Below, one piece after another: positions 21,388-29,987 of a stretch of 64,000 nucleotides of DNA (the first letter of the stretch is position 1; every line of letters begins with the position of its first letter). The notes beneath the pieces are model-generated. The model was given only the letters and a program-made list of their open reading frames with translations, ran no database searches and was not told the origin of the DNA. This DNA is from Nitrososphaerota archaeon (GTDB lineage: Archaea; Thermoproteota; Nitrososphaeria; Nitrososphaerales; Nitrosopumilaceae). The position numbers and the translations under genes are program-made. The stretch is from contig JAGWHQ010000001.1 in NCBI GenBank assembly GCA_028866655.1, positions 1 to 64,000 of the forward strand. Reading direction: 5' to 3'.

Positions 21388-21581
21388 CACATCGCCAGAT
21401 ACAAGAAAAAAATCGAGCTAAAATATCCATAAAGTTCTACTTGAGACTTAAGATACCATCAGACCAATTCACTAGATGGCTACCCATAACTGACCAGGCC
21501 TAGAATCGTGAGGGTTTTTGTGCATCTCTCACGATAATTACTTGTTTACCAAAAGATATCAAATAGTTTGAAAATGTAAGA

Positions 21582-21728
21582 CTAGTGTTTCTCGACATAT
21601 TTTACAGAGTCTGGCATGACATTGTTGATTGGTTTTGAATCTTTTTTACAAGGCTGACATTCACAAACAAACAGGCCCTGTTTTCCCATACATACATCAT
21701 GTTTTCCTTCAAAACATTTGTAACACAT
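21582..21728 (-). CDS. Small Cys-rich protein (48 aa), not in ORF track
   Basis: Minus-strand translation MCYKCFEGKHDVCMGKQGLFVCECQPCKKDSKPINNVMPDSVKYVEKH*; patterned cysteines CxxC...C...CxCxxC. Confidence 0.6.
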   Translation of the reverse strand: MCYKCFEGKHDVCMGKQGLFVCECQPCKKDSKPINNVMPDSVKYVEKH

Positions 21729-22217
21729 AACCATAGAAATACAACACTTTATGGATATCTCGGCCTATTTCTACCCCCCCATTGTCACCAAACCCGCCGG
21801 ATCATGTCCAAATTTTTGCCCAAAAAATGGTCTAAAATGGTCGATTTTAGAAAACATCCATTTTTCCAACTTTATGCTCAAAAGTTAAACCCCCAGTTAT
21901 TTTCATCCAGACAGGCATAATGCGATTTTTTCAAAAATGACCAATTTTAGGGGGGGTGTAACACTTGAGCGTACTAATAGCAGCCAAGGGTCAAAACACC
22001 CCCATTGCCTAGTTAGAGTTCGGTTTTCTTTTTTGGTAGCGAATAAAAGCTAAACCCTGGTTTTTTGCCCCAAATTTTTGAGCTTGAAAAAATCGCAAAA
22101 AAATATCACCATAACCAGGCATGGAAAATTCTATACATTGAACAAGTTTAGTCCTAAAACCCAGGGGATTTTCAATCAAAACCAAGTCAAAAAGCGTTCA
22201 AAAATAATGTCAGCAAA

Positions 22218-22538
22218 TCATTCCAAGTCTTGTTGATTGCGCCAAATTGTTGGAAGTCTTTCAATTTGTTCCAATATTTCTAATGCTGTAGAACTATCCC
22301 TTCTTTTTATAGCAGTAGCAAAATCAAATCCCAACTTTACTGCTTCTGGGGTCAAATCTTTTACTTTGTCAAGATCTCGGCCTTCTCTTTTCATACGCTC
22401 TCCTAGTGCACAAGACTTCCAATTATCAGACAGCATATGTTCTGTACTTGTAAGCGGCATTAGGAGACGTTGTCTCCAATCGGTTAACTCGATTTTTCCA
22501 AGAATGTCATCAAGTTTTTGAGTGTAAAAGACTCGCAT
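22218..22538 (-). CDS. Hypothetical protein
   Basis: 106 aa ORF MRVFYTQKLDDILGKIELTDWRQRLLMPLTSTEHMLSDNW... Confidence 0.55.
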   Translation of the reverse strand: MRVFYTQKLDDILGKIELTDWRQRLLMPLTSTEHMLSDNWKSCALGERMKREGRDLDKVKDLTPEAVKLGFDFATAIKRRDSSTALEILEQIERLPTIWRNQQDLE

Positions 22539-22575
22539 AATTTTGAGAATATTCTAGGATATACTTAGCATTTTG

Positions 22576-22839
22576 TTATACAGTAGCTGTCTTGACAAGT
22601 TCTGGGATTTTTTCCCGGGCTTGGACAATTTCTATTTCTACTGTTTCTAATGGCTCATCAACTACATTTCGTTTGATTGAGAACATCTTTGGTTTATCAA
22701 AATCTTTAGTGCAGTCGGGACAAGCATAAACCAGAACCCTGTATTCGTTGGGAGCTTTTGGGTTTGAAAGGCGAGGATAGTAAACTAACCTACCCCCACA
22801 ATCCACGCAATATCTATTTGCGCGTCTTGTTCTGGCCAA
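22576..22839 (-). CDS. Small zinc-ribbon protein
   Basis: YCVDCGGRLVYY...VYACPDCTKDF two CxxC knuckles. Confidence 0.6.
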   Translation of the reverse strand: MARTRRANRYCVDCGGRLVYYPRLSNPKAPNEYRVLVYACPDCTKDFDKPKMFSIKRNVVDEPLETVEIEIVQAREKIPELVKTATV

Positions 22840-23009
22840 TGCGGACCTCCTGCATATACCATCATCATATGATCGGTATTAGATCCATATTGTCTAATAG
22901 AATAAACCAAAGCGTGATCGCATTTACAATATTGCACAACTCGAATTTAGAAACATCATATCTTCAAACCTGTGAATTTACATCCTATGAATTGCCACAA
23001 TCAAAAATA

Positions 23010-23039
23010 AATATTTCTAAATTCGAATTTAGAAATATT
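23010..23039. repeat. 30 bp perfect palindrome AATATTTCTAAATTCGAATTTAGAAATATT (copy 2)
   Basis: Direct reading; 5 nt downstream of the tRNA-Asn 3' end; contains the same 22-mer as 19826-19847. Confidence 0.92.
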
Positions 23040-23044
23040 AAAAG

Positions 23045-23118
23045 CGCCGCCCGCCAGACTTGAACTGGCGACCCGCTGGTTAACAGCCAGCTGCTCTACC
23101 ACGCTGAGCTAGGGCGGC
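23045..23118 (-). tRNA. tRNA-Asn(GTT)
   Basis: Minus-strand GCCGCCCTAGCTCAGCGTGGTAGAGCAGCTGGCTGTTAACCAGCGGGTCGCCAGTTCAAGTCTGGCGGGCGGC; cloverleaf arms pair, anticodon loop CTGTTAA. Confidence 0.95.
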
Positions 23119-23162
23119 AACAAACTTGTTCGTAGGATAAGCGGATTTATTCCTTGCTGAAT

Positions 23163-23720
23163 CTATTTTTCGATCTTGTCGAGTTTCTCAAAAAGATAAA
23201 GACCATCAAGAAAGACTCTATGATCTTTGTTTTTGACTTTGGTATTTTGTTGTAGGCTACCTGCAGTCTGGGATACATCAGTTAGTACTGGTCCTGTGAT
23301 GATGACATCATCACCTTTTGGAACTACTTTGGTATCACCAAATATTTTGGAAACTCTTGCTGCACGTTCACCTTGGAAATTCTCCACGTGAATATGTCCA
23401 TCTTTTACCTTTACGGTGATTGGAAAGTGTGCATATACAATTTTCATTTTAAAAGTATAGCCAGTCTGTACACCCTTGATCAATGTATTGATGATAGATT
23501 CCGCAGTCTTGAATATTGCATAATCTCTTTTACGAATTCCAATTGATTTTAGTAGTACATTTTTTCCTTCGACTTGAACCTCTACTGGTATCTTTTTGAA
23601 TGTCTTTCTTGTTTTACCCAATGGGCCTTGCACGTGAAGTATCTTGTTATTGATTGATATCTTTACTGCGTCAGGAATTGGTATTGTTATCTCGTGTATC
23701 TCAACTGTTTTAGTAGACAA
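23163..23720 (-). CDS. rpl6: Ribosomal protein L6 (uL6)
   Basis: ITIPIPDAVKISINNKILHVQGPLGKTRKTF; ribosomal cluster position. Confidence 0.92.
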   Translation of the reverse strand: MSTKTVEIHEITIPIPDAVKISINNKILHVQGPLGKTRKTFKKIPVEVQVEGKNVLLKSIGIRKRDYAIFKTAESIINTLIKGVQTGYTFKMKIVYAHFPITVKVKDGHIHVENFQGERAARVSKIFGDTKVVPKGDDVIITGPVLTDVSQTAGSLQQNTKVKNKDHRVFLDGLYLFEKLDKIEK

Positions 23721-24102
23721 ATCCTATCAATAGCCCTCCCAAGCCACTCTTAATTGCCTCATGGTGAGACATTACTCCTTTGTTTGTAGTTACAATCAAC
23801 ATTCCACGTGAGTATGATGGAAGATATTGTTGCTCCCATTTTGCATAACCGTCTTTTTTCACCTTGAATCTAGGTGTGATTGCACCACATTTTGTGATTT
23901 TTGCTAATAGTTGAATCTTGAACTTGCCACCTTTCTTGTCATCTACGTGTTCAAATTCTCCAATGTAATTATGAGTTTGAAGTGTCTTTAGTACATCTGT
24001 TGCAAGTTTTGAAGTTGGCAAAACGACACAGTCGCCTTTTCTTCTTGCTTCAGTGTTGTATAGTGTTACAAACATGTTTGCTAGAATATTAGTTGCTGGC
24101 AT
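23710..24102 (-). CDS. rps8: Ribosomal protein S8 (uS8)
   Basis: LPSYSRGMLIVTTNKGVMSHHEAIKSGLGGLLIGFVY C-terminus. Confidence 0.93.
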   Translation of the reverse strand: MPATNILANMFVTLYNTEARRKGDCVVLPTSKLATDVLKTLQTHNYIGEFEHVDDKKGGKFKIQLLAKITKCGAITPRFKVKKDGYAKWEQQYLPSYSRGMLIVTTNKGVMSHHEAIKSGLGGLLIGFVY

Positions 24103-24109
24103 GATTATC

Positions 24110-24286
24110 TCACTTGAACTTCCTAAACCCTAGCGAATCTGCTACTTCTCTGAAACATCGTCTGCAAAGATCTAAATCATATTTTTGAATTACTGCGTTA
24201 TAGTCACCGCATCTTTTACACCATCTTGAACCTTTTCCAAATTTATGGACAGTTCTTCCAGTTACTTTGTAATCACGATTTTTCAT
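24110..24286 (-). CDS. rps14: Ribosomal protein S14 (uS14), zinc-binding form; not in ORF track
   Basis: [58 protein letters not shown]; CxxC-x15-CxxC. Confidence 0.94.
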   Translation of the reverse strand: MKNRDYKVTGRTVHKFGKGSRWCKRCGDYNAVIQKYDLDLCRRCFREVADSLGFRKFK

Positions 24287-24287
24287 G

Positions 24288-24818
24288 TTATACTACCTGG
24301 ATTCCAAACTCATGGGTTAGAAATGCTTTTGCTTCTTCTGAAGTAATTATGTGGCTGCGTCCGATGCTAGCCTTGTGTTTGCTTCTTACTCTAATACTAA
24401 AACCGGGTCTTGTAAGCGAAATTGCAATATCAAGACCTAAGATTCCATCTTGTGGATCATATTTTACACCAGGAATATCAATATGTTCCTTGATACCAAA
24501 TGAAAGATTTCCAAAGTTGTCAAATGAAGAGCCTTTCATCTGATTACCCTTTGCTGCAAATAATCTTTTTATCAATGCAATAGCTGGTTCATTTCTTACT
24601 GTAACAGCAACACCGATTGGTTCACCCTTGTGTACTCCCCAATCACGCTGAGTAGCTTTTGCATATCTTGGAGATGGTTGTTGACCTGAAATGTGTTTTA
24701 GTGCGCGTTTTGCTTTCTCTACTGGTTCGCCTGATTTACCGACGCCCATGTTCAAAACTACTTTAGCAACTGAAATTTTCTTCATTGGAGATTCTGTTTG
24801 TTGTGCCATATCTATCAC
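24288..24818 (-). CDS. rpl5: Ribosomal protein L5 (uL5)
   Basis: [35 protein letters not shown]...[27 protein letters not shown]. Confidence 0.94.
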   Translation of the reverse strand: MIDMAQQTESPMKKISVAKVVLNMGVGKSGEPVEKAKRALKHISGQQPSPRYAKATQRDWGVHKGEPIGVAVTVRNEPAIALIKRLFAAKGNQMKGSSFDNFGNLSFGIKEHIDIPGVKYDPQDGILGLDIAISLTRPGFSIRVRSKHKASIGRSHIITSEEAKAFLTHEFGIQVV

Positions 24819-25531
24819 TGGATTTGAATAACAGGTTTGTCTTTTCCTACTGCCATTACTAATTCTGCTGGAATTTCGATTTCTCTTTCACCAAAGTCAA
24901 CATCTGCTCTTTTTGGCAAGATGAATGTTCCCGGTTTGAGTTCTGTGAGTTTACCCATACGTCCTGCGTTTACTCCGCTTGTAATGATAACCTGAACTCC
25001 TTTTTCAAGTGGTATGATATCAAGTATTTTGGTTCCTGGAACCTCGATTACACATGTATCTCCCACGTTTACTTTTGCATCAGAGATTAGAGTTCTACCA
25101 TCGTGAAATCCAAGCTGGGTCTTTTTGTCTTTTATTGTTACCTTTCTTGTGACTTTGAGTAATTTCTTTGATTTTTCTGAAGAGTTTATTTTGATTGGTT
25201 TTAAGACAGTCAAATCTTTTGGAACAAGTCGGTAGACATCAGAGACGCCATCTAGTTCGACAACATCCATCAAGCCAATTCCATGATGAAGTGAATTTCT
25301 TACAACGCCATCTACTTTGACTTTGCCACCATAGATTACAGATTTTGCTTCCCTTAGTGAAGTAGCAAGTTTTAGAGTATCACGGATGAATACGGCAGTT
25401 GGTATGGATACATGTTTTTTATGACCGCCCGGTTTTACTGTAACAACAAATCTCTTGTCTTTTCTGGTAATTCCCCAGAAGAGTGGAGCCATTTGTCTTT
25501 TTAGTTTTTTACTACCTGCGATGCTAACCAT
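24815..25531 (-). CDS. rps4e: Ribosomal protein S4e
   Basis: GSKKLKRQMAPLFWGITRKDKRFVVTVKPGGHKKHVSIPTAVFIRDTLKLA. Confidence 0.94.
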   Translation of the reverse strand: MVSIAGSKKLKRQMAPLFWGITRKDKRFVVTVKPGGHKKHVSIPTAVFIRDTLKLATSLREAKSVIYGGKVKVDGVVRNSLHHGIGLMDVVELDGVSDVYRLVPKDLTVLKPIKINSSEKSKKLLKVTRKVTIKDKKTQLGFHDGRTLISDAKVNVGDTCVIEVPGTKILDIIPLEKGVQVIITSGVNAGRMGKLTELKPGTFILPKRADVDFGEREIEIPAELVMAVGKDKPVIQIQ

Positions 25532-26025
25532 TACTTAGTCGTCTCCTTTTTTTCAGTTTTAGATTTAGCTTTCTTATCATCAGATTTTGCTTCCTTTGGC
25601 TTTTCCTTGCTAGCCTCTTTTTGTTCTTTTGGTTTTACTTCTTTTGTTTCTGGTGCGGCAACTTTAGCAGTCTTTGGCTTTTGTCCTTCCAATCTGCTTT
25701 GTCTCCACTTGTCTTCAAGGTTCAATGAAGTGATCAGTACGTTTGATGGATGAATGTAAATGTCGACATTTCCGCCTTTGAGTTTTTCACGCTTGATTCC
25801 CTCTATTGCAATGCCTCTTTTTTCAGTAGATATTCTAGTAACTTTTCCTTCAATTCCTTTGAATTCTCCACGCAATACTTTGACACTGTCACCTTCTATG
25901 ACACGCAAGCTCTTGCAATGGTATTTCCCTTTAAGATCCTTTGATAAATGTGAACCTAGTTGTTTGCTTAACAGATGTGCAGTTGCAGTATACATCATTC
26001 TCTTTCGTATCTTAGTTGGCTTCAT
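25531..26025 (-). CDS. rpl24: Ribosomal protein L24 (uL24) with long charged C-terminal tail
   Basis: KOW motif VLRGEFKGIEGKVTRIS; tail KPKEQKEASKEKPKEAKSDDKKAKSKTEKKETTK. Confidence 0.92.
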   Translation of the reverse strand: MKPTKIRKRMMYTATAHLLSKQLGSHLSKDLKGKYHCKSLRVIEGDSVKVLRGEFKGIEGKVTRISTEKRGIAIEGIKREKLKGGNVDIYIHPSNVLITSLNLEDKWRQSRLEGQKPKTAKVAAPETKEVKPKEQKEASKEKPKEAKSDDKKAKSKTEKKETTK

Positions 26026-26026
26026 T

Positions 26027-26464
26027 TTATACCACCATTGATGCCAAGTTTGCGATTCTTGGATACTTTTCAGCTGCTTCTACTGCTACTGGTCCCTTGA
26101 TTTCAGTGCCTTTGATTTCACCTTCAGGGGTTACAAGTACTGCAGCATTATCTTCAAATGTTACTCTAACGCCGCTTAGTCTTCTTACAGCATATTTTTG
26201 TCTAACAATAACTGCGCCAAATATTTGTCCTCTTAATTCACCAGGACCCTTCTTTACTACAACGTTACAAAAGTCACCAACTGCTGCCGATGGGTATCTT
26301 GCAACTCTGGTCTTTGTTTTTTGAACCATAACAATTTCTAAAATCTTTGCGCCAGTGTTATCAGCACATACCACTTGGGCACCAAGTGGAAGAGCTCTTG
26401 TAACATATGGTCTAAATTCCTGAACTCCCTTTGCTGAAACTGCACGACTCTTTGTTGCGGCCAT
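26027..26464 (-). CDS. rpl14: Ribosomal protein L14 (uL14)
   Basis: VVCADNTGAKILEIVMVQ...AAVGDFCNVVVKKGPGELRGQIFGAVIVRQKYAVRRLSGVRVTFEDNAAVL. Confidence 0.94.
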   Translation of the reverse strand: MAATKSRAVSAKGVQEFRPYVTRALPLGAQVVCADNTGAKILEIVMVQKTKTRVARYPSAAVGDFCNVVVKKGPGELRGQIFGAVIVRQKYAVRRLSGVRVTFEDNAAVLVTPEGEIKGTEIKGPVAVEAAEKYPRIANLASMVV

Positions 26465-26787
26465 TAGGATACTACCTCAACTACAACAAAAGAAACACTC
26501 TTTGAAAGCGGTCTGCATTCAGCAGTAAGAACAACATCTCCTTCTTTTACGTCAATGCATTGTGGTCTGTGTGCATGCAATTTGCTTTGGCTACGTGCAT
26601 ATCTCTTGTATTTAATATCAAGTCTTGGAAATTCTTGCTGGACAACAATTGTCTTTGGTGCCTTGGCACTGACAACTTTGCCTTGAACTAGTTTACCCCT
26701 AATACTTAGAGTTCCATGGAATGGACAAAGCTCATCGTGACACTCTGTCTTGGGTGTTTTAACTTGCAGTCCTATGTTTCTAGTCAT
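26464..26787 (-). CDS. rps17: Ribosomal protein S17 (uS17)
   Basis: FHGTLSIRGKLVQGKVVSAKAPKTIVVQQEFPRLDIKYKRYARSQSKLHAHRP. Confidence 0.93.
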   Translation of the reverse strand: MTRNIGLQVKTPKTECHDELCPFHGTLSIRGKLVQGKVVSAKAPKTIVVQQEFPRLDIKYKRYARSQSKLHAHRPQCIDVKEGDVVLTAECRPLSKSVSFVVVEVVS

Positions 26788-27050
26788 ACTTTCACTCCCA
26801 TTCTTTCAAAAGATCTTTTTGCGATAGTATTTCCATCTACAAGAGCAGATGTTCCGTTAAGATTGAATTGCCAAATAGAATTCTGTTTTGGTATTGATTT
26901 TACTCCAGTTGTAGTCTGGATTGCAAACATGGATTTTGTTTCATCAATTATTTTTCCGTGCAATCCAATCATTTGTGAATTGCTTGATTTTACAATAGAG
27001 GCATCTAATCCGATTAATTCATGACGTGCTATATTTTCTGGAGTAATCAT
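26784..27050 (-). CDS. rnp1: RNase P protein component 1 (Rnp1/Pop4)
   Basis: NIARHELIGLDASIVKSSNSQMIGLHGKIIDETKSMFAI; located between S17 and L29 as in other archaea. Confidence 0.88.
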   Translation of the reverse strand: MITPENIARHELIGLDASIVKSSNSQMIGLHGKIIDETKSMFAIQTTTGVKSIPKQNSIWQFNLNGTSALVDGNTIAKRSFERMGVKV

Positions 27051-27250
27051 TTGGATTTCATCTCATTTAGTCTAGTTAATACTCTTGCGATATCTCTTCT
27101 AAGAGGTTTGACCTTACCACTGTCTTTTCGTAGTGTTCCTTTAGATGCTTCAATCTTTAGCTTTGTCAAGTCAGCACGCAATTGTACCAATCTGTCTTTA
27201 AGATCAGTTTCATTGAACTCTCTAACTGTTTTCATCTTTATGCGGGCCAT
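27047..27250 (-). CDS. rpl29: Ribosomal protein L29 (uL29)
   Basis: NETDLKDRLVQLRADLTKLKIEASKGTLRKDSGKVKPLRRDIARVLTRLNE. Confidence 0.92.
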   Translation of the reverse strand: MARIKMKTVREFNETDLKDRLVQLRADLTKLKIEASKGTLRKDSGKVKPLRRDIARVLTRLNEMKSK

Positions 27251-28008
27251 TACTTGAGCTCCTCCTCTACCTCTTCAAATGTTTCCACAGTTTCAATCAA
27301 CTTTTCTTCAAGTTCAATTACTTCACTTTCAGTTCTTGGCTTGGTTGGATCAATCTGTGCTTCTTCGATTATTTCAATTTCTTCTGGAACTTCTTCGACT
27401 TTCTTTGCCTCTTTCTTGATTGCCTTTAACTCAAATTCTGGTATGAATCGCTCTTTTCTTGCAATTCTGATTCGAACTCCGATAAGACCCATTTTTGTTG
27501 GGACGTGAACAATATCTTCTGAAACTATAACTGTAGCTTGGTGTCCTGCTCGTGGAAGTACACCTTTGCTGTGTTTTTCAAAACTTGAACGGTCACCTCT
27601 GAGTTTACCCGAAGTTGTAATTTGTACACCCATTGCGCCTGCTTCCATAATTGTTTGCATGGTCCACATGACTGCACGTCTAAATGCAGTTCCTCTTGCA
27701 AGGTGTTGTGACATTCTGTTGCACATTACACTTGGTTCAAGTTCTGGTTTTGTTATTTCAATTACTGATATCTGGGGATTTTTCAGGCCAAAGTCTGTTT
27801 CCAAAACTTTTGTAAGATCTCTGATTCCACTTCCTTTTCTTCCAATTACAATACCTGGTCTTGTAACATGTAATCCAACTCTGGTTCCTGTTGGAGTTTT
27901 TTGAATATCAACACCTGAAAAACCTGCTTCTTTGATTGCTTCTCTTAAATAATCTTTCAAGAGCATCAACTTGTAACTATCATTGATTACATTTTTCACT
28001 GAAGACAT
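27250..28008 (-). CDS. rps3: Ribosomal protein S3 (uS3) with acidic C-terminal tail
   Basis: KH domain [45 protein letters not shown]; Glu-rich C-terminus. Confidence 0.94.
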   Translation of the reverse strand: MSSVKNVINDSYKLMLLKDYLREAIKEAGFSGVDIQKTPTGTRVGLHVTRPGIVIGRKGSGIRDLTKVLETDFGLKNPQISVIEITKPELEPSVMCNRMSQHLARGTAFRRAVMWTMQTIMEAGAMGVQITTSGKLRGDRSSFEKHSKGVLPRAGHQATVIVSEDIVHVPTKMGLIGVRIRIARKERFIPEFELKAIKKEAKKVEEVPEEIEIIEEAQIDPTKPRTESEVIELEEKLIETVETFEEVEEELK

Positions 28009-28010
28009 GT

Positions 28011-28475
28011 CTATAGTTCCTGAGCAACCAGCTCAACGTGAGTAAGAATATCTACCTTAGGAGATGCACGACCCATTGCACGAGGAGTGAAACGTTCAAG
28101 TTTTCTTCCCTTGTGTACAGTTGCATTAATTATTTTTAATCTGTCAAGATCCATTCCACGATATTCTGCATTTGATTCTAAATTATCGAGCAGTCGGATA
28201 AATTCGCCTGCTGCTTTTTCTGGATATCTTCCTGCCATCACACCAGTGTCTGACTTGTGACCTACTTCGTTATTATATCTCTGGAATGGCACAGCGCGCT
28301 CCAAATTAGTTACGGATTGCAAGTAACTTCGTGCAGATTCAATTGACATTCCCTTAATCTTGTGTGCAATTTCTCTTGCATGCTTGTGTGAGATTGTTTT
28401 TTCTCTTAATGCAGCACGAACGTGTCTTGTCTTGTCATAATTTTGGAAAGCGTAGCTAAAATGCATAGATATCAC
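28011..28475 (-). CDS. rpl22: Ribosomal protein L22 (uL22)
   Basis: [38 protein letters not shown]...[15 protein letters not shown]. Confidence 0.93.
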   Translation of the reverse strand: MISMHFSYAFQNYDKTRHVRAALREKTISHKHAREIAHKIKGMSIESARSYLQSVTNLERAVPFQRYNNEVGHKSDTGVMAGRYPEKAAGEFIRLLDNLESNAEYRGMDLDRLKIINATVHKGRKLERFTPRAMGRASPKVDILTHVELVAQEL

Positions 28476-28867
28476 TTTAATGGTACATACAAGCTAGACC
28501 TGGATGCTCCTACACCAGGTGCACCGTGTATAACTCTCTTGTTTGTTCGTACAAATTCTCCGAGATAGTGTCCGACCATCTCTTGTCTGATTGTAACTGG
28601 TAAGAATTCTTTTCCTGAATAAACGTGAATTGTAAGACCGACAAAATACGGTAAAACGATTACATCTCTTAGATGAGTCTTGATTTGGCCGTTGCTTTTT
28701 CCTGCCTTGGTAGACTTGATTTCTTCCAAGAGTTTTCGTTTTCCATCTGTAATACCTCTTGTAAGTGATCTTCGTGCTCTCGATGGTAAAAGTTCAAAGA
28801 GTTTCTCTAATGATAATGCTTGAATCTCTTCTAATGCTAGGCCTCTATACTTGTATTCTTTAACCAT
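28472..28867 (-). CDS. rps19: Ribosomal protein S19 (uS19)
   Basis: LKTHLRDVIVLPYFVGLTIHVYSGKEFLPVTIRQEMVGHYLGEFVRTNK region. Confidence 0.94.
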   Translation of the reverse strand: MVKEYKYRGLALEEIQALSLEKLFELLPSRARRSLTRGITDGKRKLLEEIKSTKAGKSNGQIKTHLRDVIVLPYFVGLTIHVYSGKEFLPVTIRQEMVGHYLGEFVRTNKRVIHGAPGVGASRSSLYVPLK

Positions 28868-28908
28868 TTATCTTCACCATTACTTTAGTTGATTCACGAT
28901 TGACCATA

Positions 28909-29175
28909 TTATAGCATTCCTATCTTTGTGGCCAGGTCTCTTGCTTTTTCAATTGTCGAGAATTTTACAAATGCTTTCTTACCATACACGGTTCTGCATA
29001 CGTTTAATCCGATTGGATCTTCCTTGTACAAAAGCTTGATTGCTTCAATTATCTTTGGTTTAGTTGCCTCTTCTCTTACTAGGAAACAGATTCTGCTTTC
29101 ATTTTCAACTAGTGCAAATGTCTTTTCAGTGATATACGGTTTGAGTATGATGTGATTTGCTTCTTCTAGATTCAT
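28909..29175 (-). CDS. rpl23: Ribosomal protein L23 (uL23)
   Basis: ILKPYITEKTFALVENESRICFLVREEATKPKIIEAIKLLY. Confidence 0.92.
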   Translation of the reverse strand: MNLEEANHIILKPYITEKTFALVENESRICFLVREEATKPKIIEAIKLLYKEDPIGLNVCRTVYGKKAFVKFSTIEKARDLATKIGML

Positions 29176-29987
29176 TTGTTCAACACCATGATTTCAAGAT
29201 GAGGAGATTTTATTTTTGAAATCTCTTCAATTGCACCTTTGGAAAATACTGTCAATCTGATTGGTTGTGCACCAGGAGCCAAGTCAAGAACACTAAGATT
29301 TTTTACATCAACTACGTCAACTCCCAAAAGAGAGTGTGATGCTTTTGCAAGTTTTGCAGAATCTTTTACTACAAGCAAGACACTCTTTCCTACTTTGGTT
29401 CTCCTACCTCTAAGCAGTGGTTTTCCTGAACGACCCTTTAGTCTACCTTTGAGTCTGTCTACATCTTGTGACAGGTTTAGTGCGTCCAAGACTTTGACTA
29501 GGTCTTTTGATTTTACTACAGATTCAACTTGATCAGATATTATAACTGGAAATGATTCAATCTTGTCTACCTTGTGACCTCTAAGTTTTACTAACGCTGC
29601 AGATGTTGTTGCGGCCAATGCAGAACACAATGCAAGACGATTTTCTTTCTTGTTTAGCATTTTATGGATAATTCTTTCTGATGTGGGGGGATGTGCCTGT
29701 CTTCCTTTACGTGTCATTGCAACTCCACCTGCTTGGCCTTGTCTGCCACCTCCACCGCCTGCCATTCTTGCAACTCTAGCTTGGTGGTGACCTGTTGGAG
29801 GACTGTTCGATTCTGCAACTACATCCATACCTGCATTTGGATACCTACCCTGTCTTTGGAAAGCGTGTGATTCCAAGTGGATGTATGCTTTGTGAATTAG
29901 TTCATTTCTAACAGGAGTTGAAAATACAAGCGGCAATTCAATGTCACCATCTTTTGAACCAGTTGTTGTAAAGACTGGAACTTTCAT
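29172..29987 (-). CDS. rpl4: Ribosomal protein L4 (uL4)
   Basis: RVARMAGGGGGRQGQAGGVAMTRKGRQAHPPTSERIIHKMLNKKENRLALCSALAAT. Confidence 0.94.
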   Translation of the reverse strand: MKVPVFTTTGSKDGDIELPLVFSTPVRNELIHKAYIHLESHAFQRQGRYPNAGMDVVAESNSPPTGHHQARVARMAGGGGGRQGQAGGVAMTRKGRQAHPPTSERIIHKMLNKKENRLALCSALAATTSAALVKLRGHKVDKIESFPVIISDQVESVVKSKDLVKVLDALNLSQDVDRLKGRLKGRSGKPLLRGRRTKVGKSVLLVVKDSAKLAKASHSLLGVDVVDVKNLSVLDLAPGAQPIRLTVFSKGAIEEISKIKSPHLEIMVLNK

